Positions 27,635 to 36,317 of a stretch of 64,000 bases of DNA are shown here, in pieces. This stretch comes from Iodobacter fluviatilis (GTDB lineage: Bacteria > Pseudomonadota > Gammaproteobacteria > Burkholderiales > Chitinibacteraceae): NCBI RefSeq assembly GCF_900451195.1, contig NZ_UGHR01000001.1:1302001-1366000 (forward strand). The letters run 5' to 3'. Below the pieces are notes generated by a model. It saw only the letters and a program-made list of their open reading frames with translations. It was not told the DNA's origin and made no database searches. Position numbers and translations under genes: made by a program. Each line of letters begins with the position of its first letter. Positions within the stretch are counted from its first letter, which is position 1.

Positions 27635-28360
27635 ATGGATTTAAATTTGCAATGGAAGTCATTACCGCGCACTACTGTCATGCTCCATACTACTCAAATG
27701 ATTTTGTTGAGGTCTTTAAAGTCGCCAGCTCCGTTGCTATTGAATGCACAGTTGTTGCCGCCGCTAGAAGATGCAGCATCCAATACCGTTCTTTTGCAGC
27801 TGTATCCTGATAATGGAATAAGCAAGCTAAGCATTCAGGGGGGAGAGTACGCTCTGTTGCCGATGCATGTGTTGGCGAAATGCTTGGTTTTTCTGGATTT
27901 AGGGTTTAGTGCTCAAATGGTGAGTGCTCCATCAGCCGGGCTATGTATAAGTTTGCCCGCTGATTGTTTGTCTTCACGTAAAGCACTAGATCAATGGTTT
28001 ATTACCGGTGTACTACACGCAGTGCCTGAGCAGTTACAGTTGGCTGCTTTGCTAAGAAAATCTGAAGCTTATCAGCTGGTGCGATTTTTATTTAAAAACT
28101 ATGGTCAGCACAAAATGGTTGAATTGCAGCGATCTTATGGCTTATCAAGCAGCTACTTTAGAAAATTGAGTAAGAAAGCTTTGGGGGGGAGGGTAAAAAC
28201 TGAGCTAATGAGTTGGCGTGCGATGGATTCCATGCTCTCCTCCTTGGCAGGCAAAGATGCTTGCACAAAGATTGCAGCAGATAATGGTTACGATTCGGCC
28301 TCGCACTTTTCTCAAGATATCAAAAAAATATTTGGTGCCGCACCAAGTAAATTACTCTAA
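27635..28360 (+). CDS. AraC-family regulator, probable InvF/BsaN/MxiE-type T3SS activator
   Basis: A 241-aa transcription factor whose C-terminal about 95 residues form an AraC double helix-turn-helix. The segments are LQRSYGLSSSYFRKLSKKAL and CTKIAADNGYDSASHFSQDIKKIFGAAPSKLL. The N-terminal half is non-conserved, as in InvF and MxiE. Those proteins activate translocator and effector genes once the SicA/IpgC chaperone is free. The T3SS context makes that role likely here, but no binding site has been shown. ATG 27635 is chosen because AGGAGG lies at 27625-27630. Confidence 0.82.
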   Translation: MDLNLQWKSLPRTTVMLHTTQMILLRSLKSPAPLLLNAQLLPPLEDAASNTVLLQLYPDNGISKLSIQGGEYALLPMHVLAKCLVFLDLGFSAQMVSAPSAGLCISLPADCLSSRKALDQWFITGVLHAVPEQLQLAALLRKSEAYQLVRFLFKNYGQHKMVELQRSYGLSSSYFRKLSKKALGGRVKTELMSWRAMDSMLSSLAGKDACTKIAADNGYDSASHFSQDIKKIFGAAPSKLL

Positions 28361-28703
28361 GCAGTTACATCTTAATTTCATAATGGAATGCCTCTTTCTA
28401 TTGTTTTGTAGTGATGTGGTTGCGTGATCATGCCAACTCCTTAGGTGGTACAAGGTATTGTCGGTGGTATCGTTTCTCTTAACTTTAGACCGATCAATAA
28501 ATTAAGAAAATAGGTTAATTATTCTTAATTTATTATTGATTTAGACTGTTGTTCCTTGAGCACTTTAACTAGTAGCACAGATAGAAATGAGTGTGCTAAA
28601 TTTAATCAAAACTCAATAAATTGATTTTTTTAAAATTAACAGCATTATCATAATTTGTTTGTTGGTTAAAGTATTTGTATTTTTTTAAATAATTTTAATT
28701 ACA
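28361..28703 (+). other. Intergenic region with a long AT-rich inverted repeat
   Basis: There is no gene. The arms AATAAATTAAGAA (28497-28509) and TTCTTAATTTATT are perfect inverses around a 13-nt AT-rich loop. Outer bases (ATCAAT and ATTGAT, ending about 28550) extend the pairing with a 3-nt bulge. No T-tract follows, so an operator or cruciform is as likely as a terminator. It lies upstream of the EAL gene. Confidence 0.45.
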
Positions 28704-30299
28704 ATGCTGCTTATGTTGAAAAAGCTCATAGAATATATGAAAGAAAAAATGTATTGGCCATTTTTTTCGGAAATGGTCAGCTCAAACTGTCGACGTCAGC
28801 AAGCATTTAAAAATGTTTTATTATATAATATGTTGTGTTTTTTTACTGTTTTTTTATTAAGCTTTTTTTGTTCATGGGGCTGGACTTATTACACCTTTAA
28901 AGAATACCTGAATACTTATTCCAATCAATTGTATTTAAATGGGATACGTGCATTTAATGTAATGAGAGAGTTAGGGACGCACCCTGAAGAATTTGAAGTT
29001 TGCTCAAAAAGTCATCTGCAATATATTAATCAACAGTTATATAAATCCTCTCATGTTATGTCAATTTCATATGTCGTTGATGGGAATATTGTTTGCAATA
29101 ACAAGGGAATAAAAAATTACGGCATACCTACCGACCCAAGCATTACTATGGATAATGGAGTGCGAATTTGGGGGTATTGGCCCTCAGCTACTCTTTATGG
29201 GTTAAATCACTTGGTCGCTGGGCGGGGGGCTTATATTGTTGAGTTTAATCCACTTAGTATTTTAAGTTCCCTTGATATAAACCAGAAGTTGAAGCCTTTG
29301 CTATCTATTAGGCACGGTGAGTATTATGTGGGTTTCACTGAGCCACTACCCTATGCAGACCTCGCTTTTTACTATGAAAAAAATATTTTTTCGGGCCAGT
29401 ATCTTGTAGAAATGGGAATAAGTAATGCTCAGTTTAAATCAGCATGGAAGCGCTATTGGATTTATTTTTTGCCTGCTAATTTAGCAATCATTCTTATTGG
29501 GTTTATTTATATTTTTTTTAGGGTGCAAAGCCAATATAGTTTAGATCATTTAATAAGCCGCGGGCTTCCAGATGATGAGTTTCATGTTCTTTATCAACCG
29601 ATCGTTGAGTTGAAAACTGAACGTATAATAGGAGCAGAAGCATTAATACGCTGGGATTTTGATGGCCAATTAATAAATACTGACTATTTTATTTCACAAG
29701 CAGAATTAATGGGGAAAATCAGTGACATAACCCGGTTTGTACTAACAAAATCGGCAAAAGATATGGTCGTTTTACGGGAAAATTTTCAAGATTTTAGTGT
29801 TTCGATTAATGTTGCTCCTCAGGATTTGCAAGATGATTGGTTGTTAGTTTTTTTACAGGAATTGGAAGTACAGTATGGCTTGCGACCTGCCGAAGTTAAG
29901 TTAGAACTCACTGAGCGTGGCATCACCAAGGATAAGGAGATGTTGGCACAATTGAACGCATTGCGTTGTGCTGGTTATCGTTTGGCCATTGATGATTTTG
30001 GAACGGGCTACTCAAGCCTAAGCTACCTGCACGCATTGCCACTTGACCTGCTAAAAATTGACCGTAGTTTTGTGGCTACGCTATGTAGCGATGCAATCGG
30101 CCGCAGTGTGACGCCCAATATTATCGCTATGGCACATAAATTAGACTTAACTATTATTGCAGAAGGAATTGAGACGAAAGAGCAGCATAAAGCGCTACTA
30201 GATTTGGGCGTGCAATGGGGGCAGGGTTGGCTCTTTGGAAAAGCTGAGCCAATTAATGATTTTTTGGGTGCGTATTTATTACGAAATAGACCAAAATAA
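28704..30299 (+). CDS. Membrane-anchored cyclic di-GMP phosphodiesterase (CSS-motif + EAL)
   Basis: A 531-aa protein. An N-terminal transmembrane helix (about residues 30-52), a periplasmic domain starting with a CSK/CSS-type cysteine motif and containing further cysteines, and a second helix (about 252-272) precede the cytoplasmic EAL domain. The catalytic residues are all present: EALIRW, the Asn in SINVAP, ELTERG, IDDFGTGYSS, LKIDRSF, IAEGIET and a QGWLFGKAEP end. It should degrade cyclic di-GMP. In CSS-EAL enzymes the redox state of the periplasmic cysteines controls activity. It pairs functionally with the diguanylate cyclase at 24236. Confidence 0.93.
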   Translation: MLLMLKKLIEYMKEKMYWPFFSEMVSSNCRRQQAFKNVLLYNMLCFFTVFLLSFFCSWGWTYYTFKEYLNTYSNQLYLNGIRAFNVMRELGTHPEEFEVCSKSHLQYINQQLYKSSHVMSISYVVDGNIVCNNKGIKNYGIPTDPSITMDNGVRIWGYWPSATLYGLNHLVAGRGAYIVEFNPLSILSSLDINQKLKPLLSIRHGEYYVGFTEPLPYADLAFYYEKNIFSGQYLVEMGISNAQFKSAWKRYWIYFLPANLAIILIGFIYIFFRVQSQYSLDHLISRGLPDDEFHVLYQPIVELKTERIIGAEALIRWDFDGQLINTDYFISQAELMGKISDITRFVLTKSAKDMVVLRENFQDFSVSINVAPQDLQDDWLLVFLQELEVQYGLRPAEVKLELTERGITKDKEMLAQLNALRCAGYRLAIDDFGTGYSSLSYLHALPLDLLKIDRSFVATLCSDAIGRSVTPNIIAMAHKLDLTIIAEGIETKEQHKALLDLGVQWGQGWLFGKAEPINDFLGAYLLRNRPK

Positions 30300-30470
30300 G
30301 TGTTGTCTTTGAATAATCCATAATAAGCTTACTTATATTAGAGTATCGGTCACATATTTTGTGAACTTATGATTTACAGTGAATAGTCGTTTTTTGAAAG
30401 AGCACAATTTTTTTTTGGTAAAATATTGATTTTAAAACCTTCCATGTGAAATTTCGGAGTCAATGTAAGC

Positions 30471-31183
30471 ATGAAATTATTTTTTAAATACTTTACTCGT
30501 CAGCCTAGCTACAGTCCACCCGCTTGGTTGGTAATGGCACTAGCTTGGTACCCACTAATGAAATTCAAAGCACAGCACAAAAGCATGAAGGGCTTTCTGT
30601 CCTTTGTAGAGATTCAGGGAAATTTGAATGCGCAGCTGGTGAACCTGAGGCGCTTACCTGTAGTATTAAAAGTCATGCAATAACGCAGGCTCAGGCTGAG
30701 AACCAAATGCTCCGCGATACGAGTGGCTGTGAATATAAACTATTCTTAAATGGTTTGGAGTTTAATATTCCCTATCGAGATCATCCTGATGATTATAAAA
30801 AAACTTTAATGGCGTCTTTCTTAAAGGAAATTAAATCTCATAATAACTTTACGGGGGGAGATAACCCGCAGATTGTATCGCTTGGGCAGTTTTCAACACA
30901 AAAAGGCATCTTAGATACGCTTGAATGCTTTAATATTGATACTGTTGGTAGTGGTCAGCAATCCTACATTATCAGTGCCAATGATGATGGTAATGGGCAA
31001 TACACTTTAATCATCGATGTTAATTATGACCTTGATCTAGATCACTCTGCAATTAAAACATATTTAGAGAATGGCTTATCACCAAGCAAACTAAATATGA
31101 ATGCCAAATTTCTTATAAAACCAAATGGAGAGGCAACTTGCATGTTATATTGTGTCGATGTAAATAAATACTCTCTGCAGTAA
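30471..31183 (+). pseudogene. Unknown 237-aa candidate effector, split by a one-base frameshift
   Basis: Two frames share one gene. The start at 30471 (MKLFFKYFTRQPSYS) reads to 30683, while the rest (LVGNGTSLVPTNEIQ through to NKYSLQ) is in another frame from about 30515 to 31183. Adding one base near 30512 (CC to CCC) makes a single frame of 237 aa, so the break is recent or a sequencing error. I do not recognise the protein. The C-terminal half has a well-formed globular composition (NGQYTLIIDVNYDLDLD). It has no signal peptide. Its position among T3SS effectors and next to an IS3-A copy makes an effector a fair guess. Confidence 0.5.
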
Positions 31184-31235
31184 CAATAATATTGTTTTTT
31201 TATCTATTGTGAAAAAATTATCATTAGCTGATTAT

Positions 31236-31970
31236 GGTAATCCCCCCTATTTTTAAGCTCACTTAAAAGTAGAGGTCAGGCATGTAATGCAAATTTTTGT
31301 TTCGGGGTGATGCCGCCCAATCCCATATGCGGGCGCTCGTTATTGTAAGTCCAAAGCCATTGCGTTGCAGTTTCTTGCACTTCAGTAAGACTTTCAAAAT
31401 CATCGCAAGCCAGCCATTCATAACGCACCGTGTGATTATAACGCTCAATATACGCATTCTGCTGCGGATGGCTGGGCTGAATATAGGCCAATTCAATCGA
31501 TTGTTGTTCTGCCCAATTTTTGAATAGATGACTAATTTATTCAGGACCATTGTCAGATCTGATTCGCTTGGGCTTGTCGAATAAACAATGCTTTAGTTTC
31601 AATAGCCCATTAAGCCATCTCGCGACACTGAGATGTTTAAGAGGATTTCTGACATGGCCTCTTTGATGATATTCGCCTGCATTTGGGCTTCGATATACAT
31701 CTTTTTAAGGCGCTTGTTTTCGTCCTCCAGCTCTTTCATCCGCGTCATCATCGAGGCGTCCATGCCGCCAAACTTGGCGCGCCACTTATAAAAAGAGGCA
31801 GAGCTCATGCCGTGCTCGCGGCACAAATCGGGGATGGTTGAATCGGCTTCGGCTTGCTTTAAAATCGCCATAATCTGGCGTTATCAATTACCTATGGCTT
31901 TCATGTAGAACTCCTTAAAGACTGCGAGAAAATTCTACTTAATAATGAGCTGGTTTTGTGGGGGGATTAG
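31236..31970 (-). mobile_element. IS3-A copy with internal deletion
   Basis: The ends are GGTAATCCCCCC at 31236 and GGGGGGATTAG at about 31970. On the minus strand it keeps an almost complete orfA (31599-31871 and upstream codons) and the last about 90 codons of orfB (to 31276). The middle of orfB is lost, including the first catalytic Asp. The element is dead but could be mobilised in trans. Confidence 0.88.
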
Positions 31971-32170
31971 CAATTGAATTTTAGATTCGCACTGGGCGTG
32001 TGAATTTTGGATTTTTTTAGTACATGTCTTATGGTGTTGTATGTTTGATGTACTTAAAATTAAAACTCTTCTTGATTTGATGTATGGCATTTAATTTTTA
32101 TTATTCAGATTTTTATTATAATTGTTCGTACGTCAAGTTGATTTTTAATATCAAACTATAGGTTGCAATT

Positions 32171-32938
32171 ATGAGAATTTTTAATGCAATTAATGTCAGT
32201 TTTAGGTCTTTCTCTCATACTACGCGACTAGATGATCATACTTTGGTGAAAGGGGCTAAATTAAGTTCCGCTAGTGAGGATGCTCGTGGGCTGATTGAGC
32301 GTTGCTCGAGTGGTGTTAAGGGCGCGGGCTCATTTTTGAAAGATAAAGCGGTTAGTTTTGTAAGTTCCATAAAAAAAGGAGCGACTGGCTTAAGGAATCG
32401 TAATGGCGGTAAGAATGCTACTAAGGGATTGACATTGGTTCCACTTTCTGTGCTGGAAAAGATGGGGAAGGTAGTTGTTGAAGCTGCGACTGATAACAAC
32501 GCTGGATTGTTTAGGCTTTCTCCAGGGGAAACAGGACGTGCGAAGTTTGAGCGCGTGTTGAGCAAAAACCCGGAGGGGAAGCGGACGGTTTCTGGTGATA
32601 TACGCGATGAAATTACTTCACATTTAAAAGATGAGCTTAAATCTTTGGCACCGAATAGGGAGACGTTTGATGGCCTTGTTGCTTTAAAAAAAGAAATGGA
32701 TGGAGAAAATGATTTAGAAAAGCAGCGTCTTTATGCCAAATCTGCCGTCCAGTTGTTTGTGAGTAATAGCGGTGATACTGAAAGGGCATCTAAGCTTTTA
32801 AATATATTTTCCCAATGCTATGCGCTAGCACCTACTAATGGAGGAAAGTACAACAAGACTGTTTTTGATACTGCCGTTGCCTCTTGCTTGCTCGCGAAGA
32901 TGCCGCCCCTTGATCTTGGGGGGGCACTGAGGCTATGA
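32171..32938 (+). CDS. Predicted T3SS effector with a eukaryote-like RhoGAP domain
   Basis: A basic, Ser-rich N-terminus (about residues 1-85) of secretion-signal type is followed by a domain matching the eukaryotic RhoGAP pattern. This has VPLSVLEKM, then GLFRLS with candidate arginine finger Arg115, HLKDELKSL with Lys153, and YNKTVFDTAVASCLL with Asn228. In p50RhoGAP the corresponding residues are Arg85, Lys122 and Asn194, with nearly the same spacing. It would inactivate Rho-family GTPases in host cells. The frame stops at 32938 just after a run of seven G (32918-32924). One extra G would extend it in frame to 33021 (283 aa). A class I chaperone gene follows at 33141. The call is from pattern matching only. 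Confidence 0.62.
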   Translation: MRIFNAINVSFRSFSHTTRLDDHTLVKGAKLSSASEDARGLIERCSSGVKGAGSFLKDKAVSFVSSIKKGATGLRNRNGGKNATKGLTLVPLSVLEKMGKVVVEAATDNNAGLFRLSPGETGRAKFERVLSKNPEGKRTVSGDIRDEITSHLKDELKSLAPNRETFDGLVALKKEMDGENDLEKQRLYAKSAVQLFVSNSGDTERASKLLNIFSQCYALAPTNGGKYNKTVFDTAVASCLLAKMPPLDLGGALRL

Positions 32939-33140
32939 AAACTTTTTCCGCTAACAATAAAATTGCTGCTGGCGTTTTATCCATGTTATTGAACTCGGTA
33001 GCAGTAAGCCCGCTGATTTAAGTTTCAAGGCGCTTAAAGGGGCGCTTCGGTTTGATTGGGCGCCCTTAGTCCAGTACTTGTTGTGGTGAGTAATATTGCA
33101 CTGTAAGATTTTTTAATTGATTTACTCTGGAAAATATGTG

Positions 33141-33512
33141 ATGCCTGCTAATTTTAATGAGGCTATTAATAGCCTTTGCCTTCGCCTTGATTTGCCACGT
33201 ACTGTTCAGCACAGCGATATTGTTAATTTATCGATTGGAGAGCACGCGATTCATATTACTGCGCAGCCTTCGCAGATGGTTTTAATGTTTTGTTGTATAG
33301 ATAGTGCAAAAATTATCGATTCATTATCGCTATTGCAATTAAATCTATTTGATAAGAATTGTTTAAAACCCATTCTTAGTCAGGATGCGCATAGCAATGA
33401 CTGGGTATTATGGAGCCGTCAGCTATTGGATCATGCCAGTGATGATAGCTTGTATGAGCAGCTGGAATTATTGAGTGATTTTGCAGACAAATTAGTCGCT
33501 GGAGAGTGTTAA
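33141..33512 (+). CDS. Class I T3SS effector chaperone (CesT/SicP-like)
   Basis: A 123-aa small acidic protein with the CesT-type alternating pattern. An N-terminal helix (FNEAINSLCLRLDLP) is followed by beta strands (HAIHITAQPSQMVLMFCCID), the L-LNLFDKN segment, strands, and a C-terminal amphipathic helix (LYEQLELLSDFADKLV). Such dimers bind one effector near its N-terminus and deliver it to the export gate. Its likely client is the RhoGAP-like protein immediately upstream. ATG 33141 is preferred over the frame opening at 33117. Confidence 0.8.
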   Translation: MPANFNEAINSLCLRLDLPRTVQHSDIVNLSIGEHAIHITAQPSQMVLMFCCIDSAKIIDSLSLLQLNLFDKNCLKPILSQDAHSNDWVLWSRQLLDHASDDSLYEQLELLSDFADKLVAGEC

Positions 33513-33659
33513 CAGCTTCTGGTACTTAAAAGCAAAACCAAATAAAAAGTGGGCATCTTTAGTGGAAATATAGTTAGCTATGTTTTATGGGGAGCGGTTT
33601 GGCTTGTGTCAATAAGTAGTTAAGTGGCATGAGGGTAGGTTAAAGCCGTTATATGGCAC

Positions 33660-33669
33660 TCGTACTTGT
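33660..33669 (+). promoter_or_regulatory. TCGTACTTGT box upstream of the lipoprotein gene
   Basis: This exact 10-mer also occurs in the upstream regions of the sctP (8811-8820) and sctD (57540-57549) operons. It lies 36 bp before the lipoprotein ATG. It may be a shared regulator site. Confidence 0.35.
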
Positions 33670-33704
33670 TTTTTAATAGCAATTGAAATTATTTTGAGTA
33701 AAGG

Positions 33705-34622
33705 ATGAAGATAATGAAATCTATGTCATTAAATAGAATGATTATAAGTAGCAGTACTTTTTTTGCTTTATTGTTATTGACTGCTTGTGGTGGCGGGGGA
33801 GGCAGTAGTGATGATTCTATTGTTAATCCGGAACCACCACCCGTTTCACCACAGCCTTGGATTGGCCCCAAACGTTTTTTATTAACAAAGCCAGAAACGG
33901 GGAATAACCCTATAGAGGTTTCTATTTCCCATGTTGATGGGGCTGTAATGTTGGATGGGGTAGAACGAAAATTTCAGGCTAGGGCAGTGGAAAGGGGGCA
34001 ATTAGCATTTAGTGCGGGTGTTCCTTGGATTGAAAACTCTTATAAAACATCAAGGAGCATGTTAGCTTCAAATGGTAATCGGGTTAATTATATAGAATAT
34101 TCTGATAGTCAATCGCTGGCTGAGATTGGAGCTGGTGATTCTAATAGTATAGTAGCGGTTCGAGATTATATTGCCCTATGTAGTCCTAGTCAGCGCTATT
34201 CTCTAATCAATGCTGATGCAAAGCCGCTATCTAGCGAGAGCTTATCGCTGTTTGCTAATCGAACTTTGCGGAGCCCAAGGCATGAATTTAATGCGTGCTC
34301 TGGTAATTCACGCTATTTAAATTTTGATGCAGAGGGGGGGGCGACCATTTCAATGGGGGTTCTAGTGAGTCTCTTCTAGGGGCAGAAAGGTTTTCAGCTG
34401 CTCAGCTCCAGTTTATGGCCCATGGTAATAGCATGCTGATGCCTGATGGTGTGGGCATGCGCAGCATCGTGATTTATCAGTTTAATGATAGTAGTGGTTC
34501 GCGATTGGCCATTCAGGAATTTGCCAGCTATCCAGATGCCCGTAAAAACTATATTCGAATTTGGTATTGAGGGTGTTTTGAATGTGAGCTTGGGTGGCAA
34601 GTTACGAGGCACAGGGTATTAA
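33705..34622 (+). pseudogene. Lipoprotein gene with two homopolymer frameshifts
   Basis: The N-terminus is a clear lipoprotein signal: basic start, hydrophobic core and lipobox LLTAC, followed by Gly- and Ser-rich linker and a Pro-rich segment. The first open frame ends at 34379. Adding one G to the 8-G run at 34334-34341 and removing one A from the 5-A run at 34544-34548 gives a continuous frame to 34622, about 305 aa. The restored C-terminus has outer-membrane-like alternating residues (FEFGIEGVLNVSLGGK). I do not recognise the family. Either two real indels inactivate the gene or both are homopolymer errors. Confidence 0.65.
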
Positions 34623-34774
34623 TAAGCATTTAATTTTTATTAAGCCTGTTAACCCTGATCGCGAATGAAAAGAATTGACCCACCCCTAATTGGTTGTTAT
34701 ATGAAAGCCATGAAGAAAGGGGACTGTAGCTCCAAAGCGATTACGCCACGATTTAGTGTACTTCTTTAATACTC

Positions 34775-34873
34775 TAAAAATCATCATAGGTCAGTAATTT
34801 GTAACGCACAGTGCGATTATAGCGCTCAATATGCGCATCTTGCTACGGATTGCTGGGCTGAATGTAGGCCATT
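34775..34873 (-). mobile_element. IS3-A fragment (orfB part)
   Basis: About 100 bp match the minus-strand orfB 3' region of IS3-A (the part encoding AYIERYN and the following basic residues; compare 43419-43505). Both ends of the element are gone. It sits directly before the next gene and supplies its upstream sequence. Confidence 0.75.
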
Positions 34874-34896
34874 ACTTTGGGGGAAATATATACATT

Positions 34897-35250
34897 ATGA
34901 ATTCATTGCCACCTATATCGACACAATTTACAACTTGTATCGCTTCGCGGGAATTTGAAGTGCAATGTGGTGACGTCATCAAAAAAATCACTATTGAAAT
35001 TGGTTTGCCTGTAAATGATGTCATTACCCTTGGCGCCAATGCTTGGCGATGCCCTGTTCACATTAGCTATGGAAAAATTGTTGATGATTTACATGTTTGT
35101 GGTGAGGATTCTTATCAGGCAATAGGTCTTGCTTTTCATCTTGTTCAATGTGAGTTAATTAAAAAAACTGAGCAAGGGATGAAGTTAAGTTTGTTTGGTG
35201 CTCCATATGTGCCATTTGAGACAAATTATGAAGCAATGAAATTTCTATAG
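34897..35250 (+). CDS. Hypothetical protein, DUF6968-like
   Basis: A 117-aa soluble protein. The pattern of an N-terminal strand region (EIGLPVNDV), WRCPVHISYG, a GEDSYQAIGLAFHLVQCEL helix and a short C-terminus resembles the DUF6968 family of small bacterial proteins of unknown function. The start is ATG 34897. An open frame reaching back to 34831 reads through IS3-A remnant sequence and is not real. It has no visible link to the T3SS. Confidence 0.55.
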   Translation: MNSLPPISTQFTTCIASREFEVQCGDVIKKITIEIGLPVNDVITLGANAWRCPVHISYGKIVDDLHVCGEDSYQAIGLAFHLVQCELIKKTEQGMKLSLFGAPYVPFETNYEAMKFL

Positions 35251-35632
35251 ACCTGTTAATTGATGGGCATATGCTATGAGTGGATTGGCTTGAGTTTAGG
35301 ATTATATATTGCTGGTGCAATATTATTTTTTGAAGAAAACTGCACGTAGTATTGATCTTGGAATAATATAAATAAGGCGTCATCCCTGAGTTTTTATTGG
35401 AGATCCCGCATAAATACTGGGTGAGAATAGCGAAGCTGAATAAATATATCAGCGTTTACCTAAGTAAATCTGACCTGATAGTTTCTGTTTTTTATTTATA
35501 TTTTGTTTATTGGGTGCTACTGCTGTGGTCATCGCGTGTGCAGTTTTTACTGAGTACGTGCGGTCTGTTTTACCCGTGTTTTTTTGTGTTTTTAAAAATA
35601 GAGTTATTAACTCCTTACTAAGGAAAAACAAT
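35251..35632 (+). other. Intergenic region upstream of tpx
   Basis: There is no credible gene. Short open frames here have no ribosome site and continue into tpx in or out of frame. AAGGA at 35620-35624 serves the tpx start. The region presumably contains the tpx promoter. I see no clear operator. Confidence 0.35.
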
Positions 35633-36130
35633 ATGAATAACGTGAAATTGAATGGCGATCTGGTAAGTTTAGCTGGTCAATTGCCGATTATTGGCAGCAC
35701 AGCTCCCTATTTTGTATTAACTGCTAATGATTTATCACAGGTTACATTGCAAGATTTTGTGGGAAAGAAAAAAATACTCAATGTCTTTTTGAGTATTGAT
35801 ACGCCAGTTTGCGCTGCATCAACACGAAAATTTAACGAGATTGCTGTCAGTCACGCTGATACTATTGTGTTGACTATTTCTGCTGATTTGCCGTTTGCAC
35901 AAGCGAGATTTTGTGCTGCAGAAGGAATTGAAAATGTAAAAACATTATCTACATTTCGTTCTGGCAATTTTGCTCGTGATTATGGTTTGGAAATTGTCAG
36001 TGGCCCATTGATAGGATTATGTACAAGGGCAGTGATCGTTTTGGACGAAATGAACATAGTAAAACATGTGCAACTAGTTGCTGAAATTACATCAGAGCCT
36101 AATTACAGTCAAGTATTAGCTGCACTATAA
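35633..36130 (+). CDS. tpx: Thiol peroxidase Tpx
   Basis: A 165-aa atypical two-cysteine peroxiredoxin that reduces lipid and other peroxides using thioredoxin. The peroxidatic Cys60 lies in SIDTPVCAASTRKFN and the resolving Cys94 in ADLPFAQARFCAAEG, matching Cys61 and Cys95 of E. coli Tpx. Length and motifs are those of an intact enzyme. ATG 35633 is set by AAGGA at 35620. It is a housekeeping-type stress gene on the island, possibly useful against host oxidative bursts. Confidence 0.96.
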   Translation: MNNVKLNGDLVSLAGQLPIIGSTAPYFVLTANDLSQVTLQDFVGKKKILNVFLSIDTPVCAASTRKFNEIAVSHADTIVLTISADLPFAQARFCAAEGIENVKTLSTFRSGNFARDYGLEIVSGPLIGLCTRAVIVLDEMNIVKHVQLVAEITSEPNYSQVLAAL

Positions 36131-36136
36131 ATTGTT

Positions 36137-36164
36137 AATGACGACGACTCAGGTGGTCGTTATT
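36137..36164 (+). terminator. Hairpin after tpx
   Basis: AATGACGAC (36137-36145) pairs with GTCGTTATT (36156-36164) across a 10-nt loop, just past the tpx stop. No long T-tract follows, so it is a weak or RNA-stabilising terminator. Confidence 0.45.
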
Positions 36165-36182
36165 AACGTTAAATTTACTTAA

Positions 36183-36281
36183 GGAACCTCTGCACGAATA
36201 CTTTTTTCGTACATTAGACCATTGTAAGTGATTGATTTAATTGTGCGTCGATCAAGGGGTTTTGATTCGTGCAGAGGTTTC
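36183..36281. mobile_element. 99-bp MITE with TTAA target duplication
   Basis: The inverted ends GGAACCTCTGCACGAAT and GAAACCTCTGCACGAAT (inverse at right) enclose a short AT-rich interior without a gene. TTAA flanks both sides (36179-36182 and 36282-36285). The end sequence resembles IS5-like elements, but no full-length parent is in this window. Confidence 0.7.
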
Positions 36282-36317
36282 TTAATAACTTTCTCTAGGT
36301 ATCCCTAATTATACACC

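Noticed and set aside
34897..35250. Calling the 117-aa protein a T3SS chaperone
   Set aside because: Its strand/helix pattern does not match CesT-type chaperones and no effector is adjacent in the same transcript.
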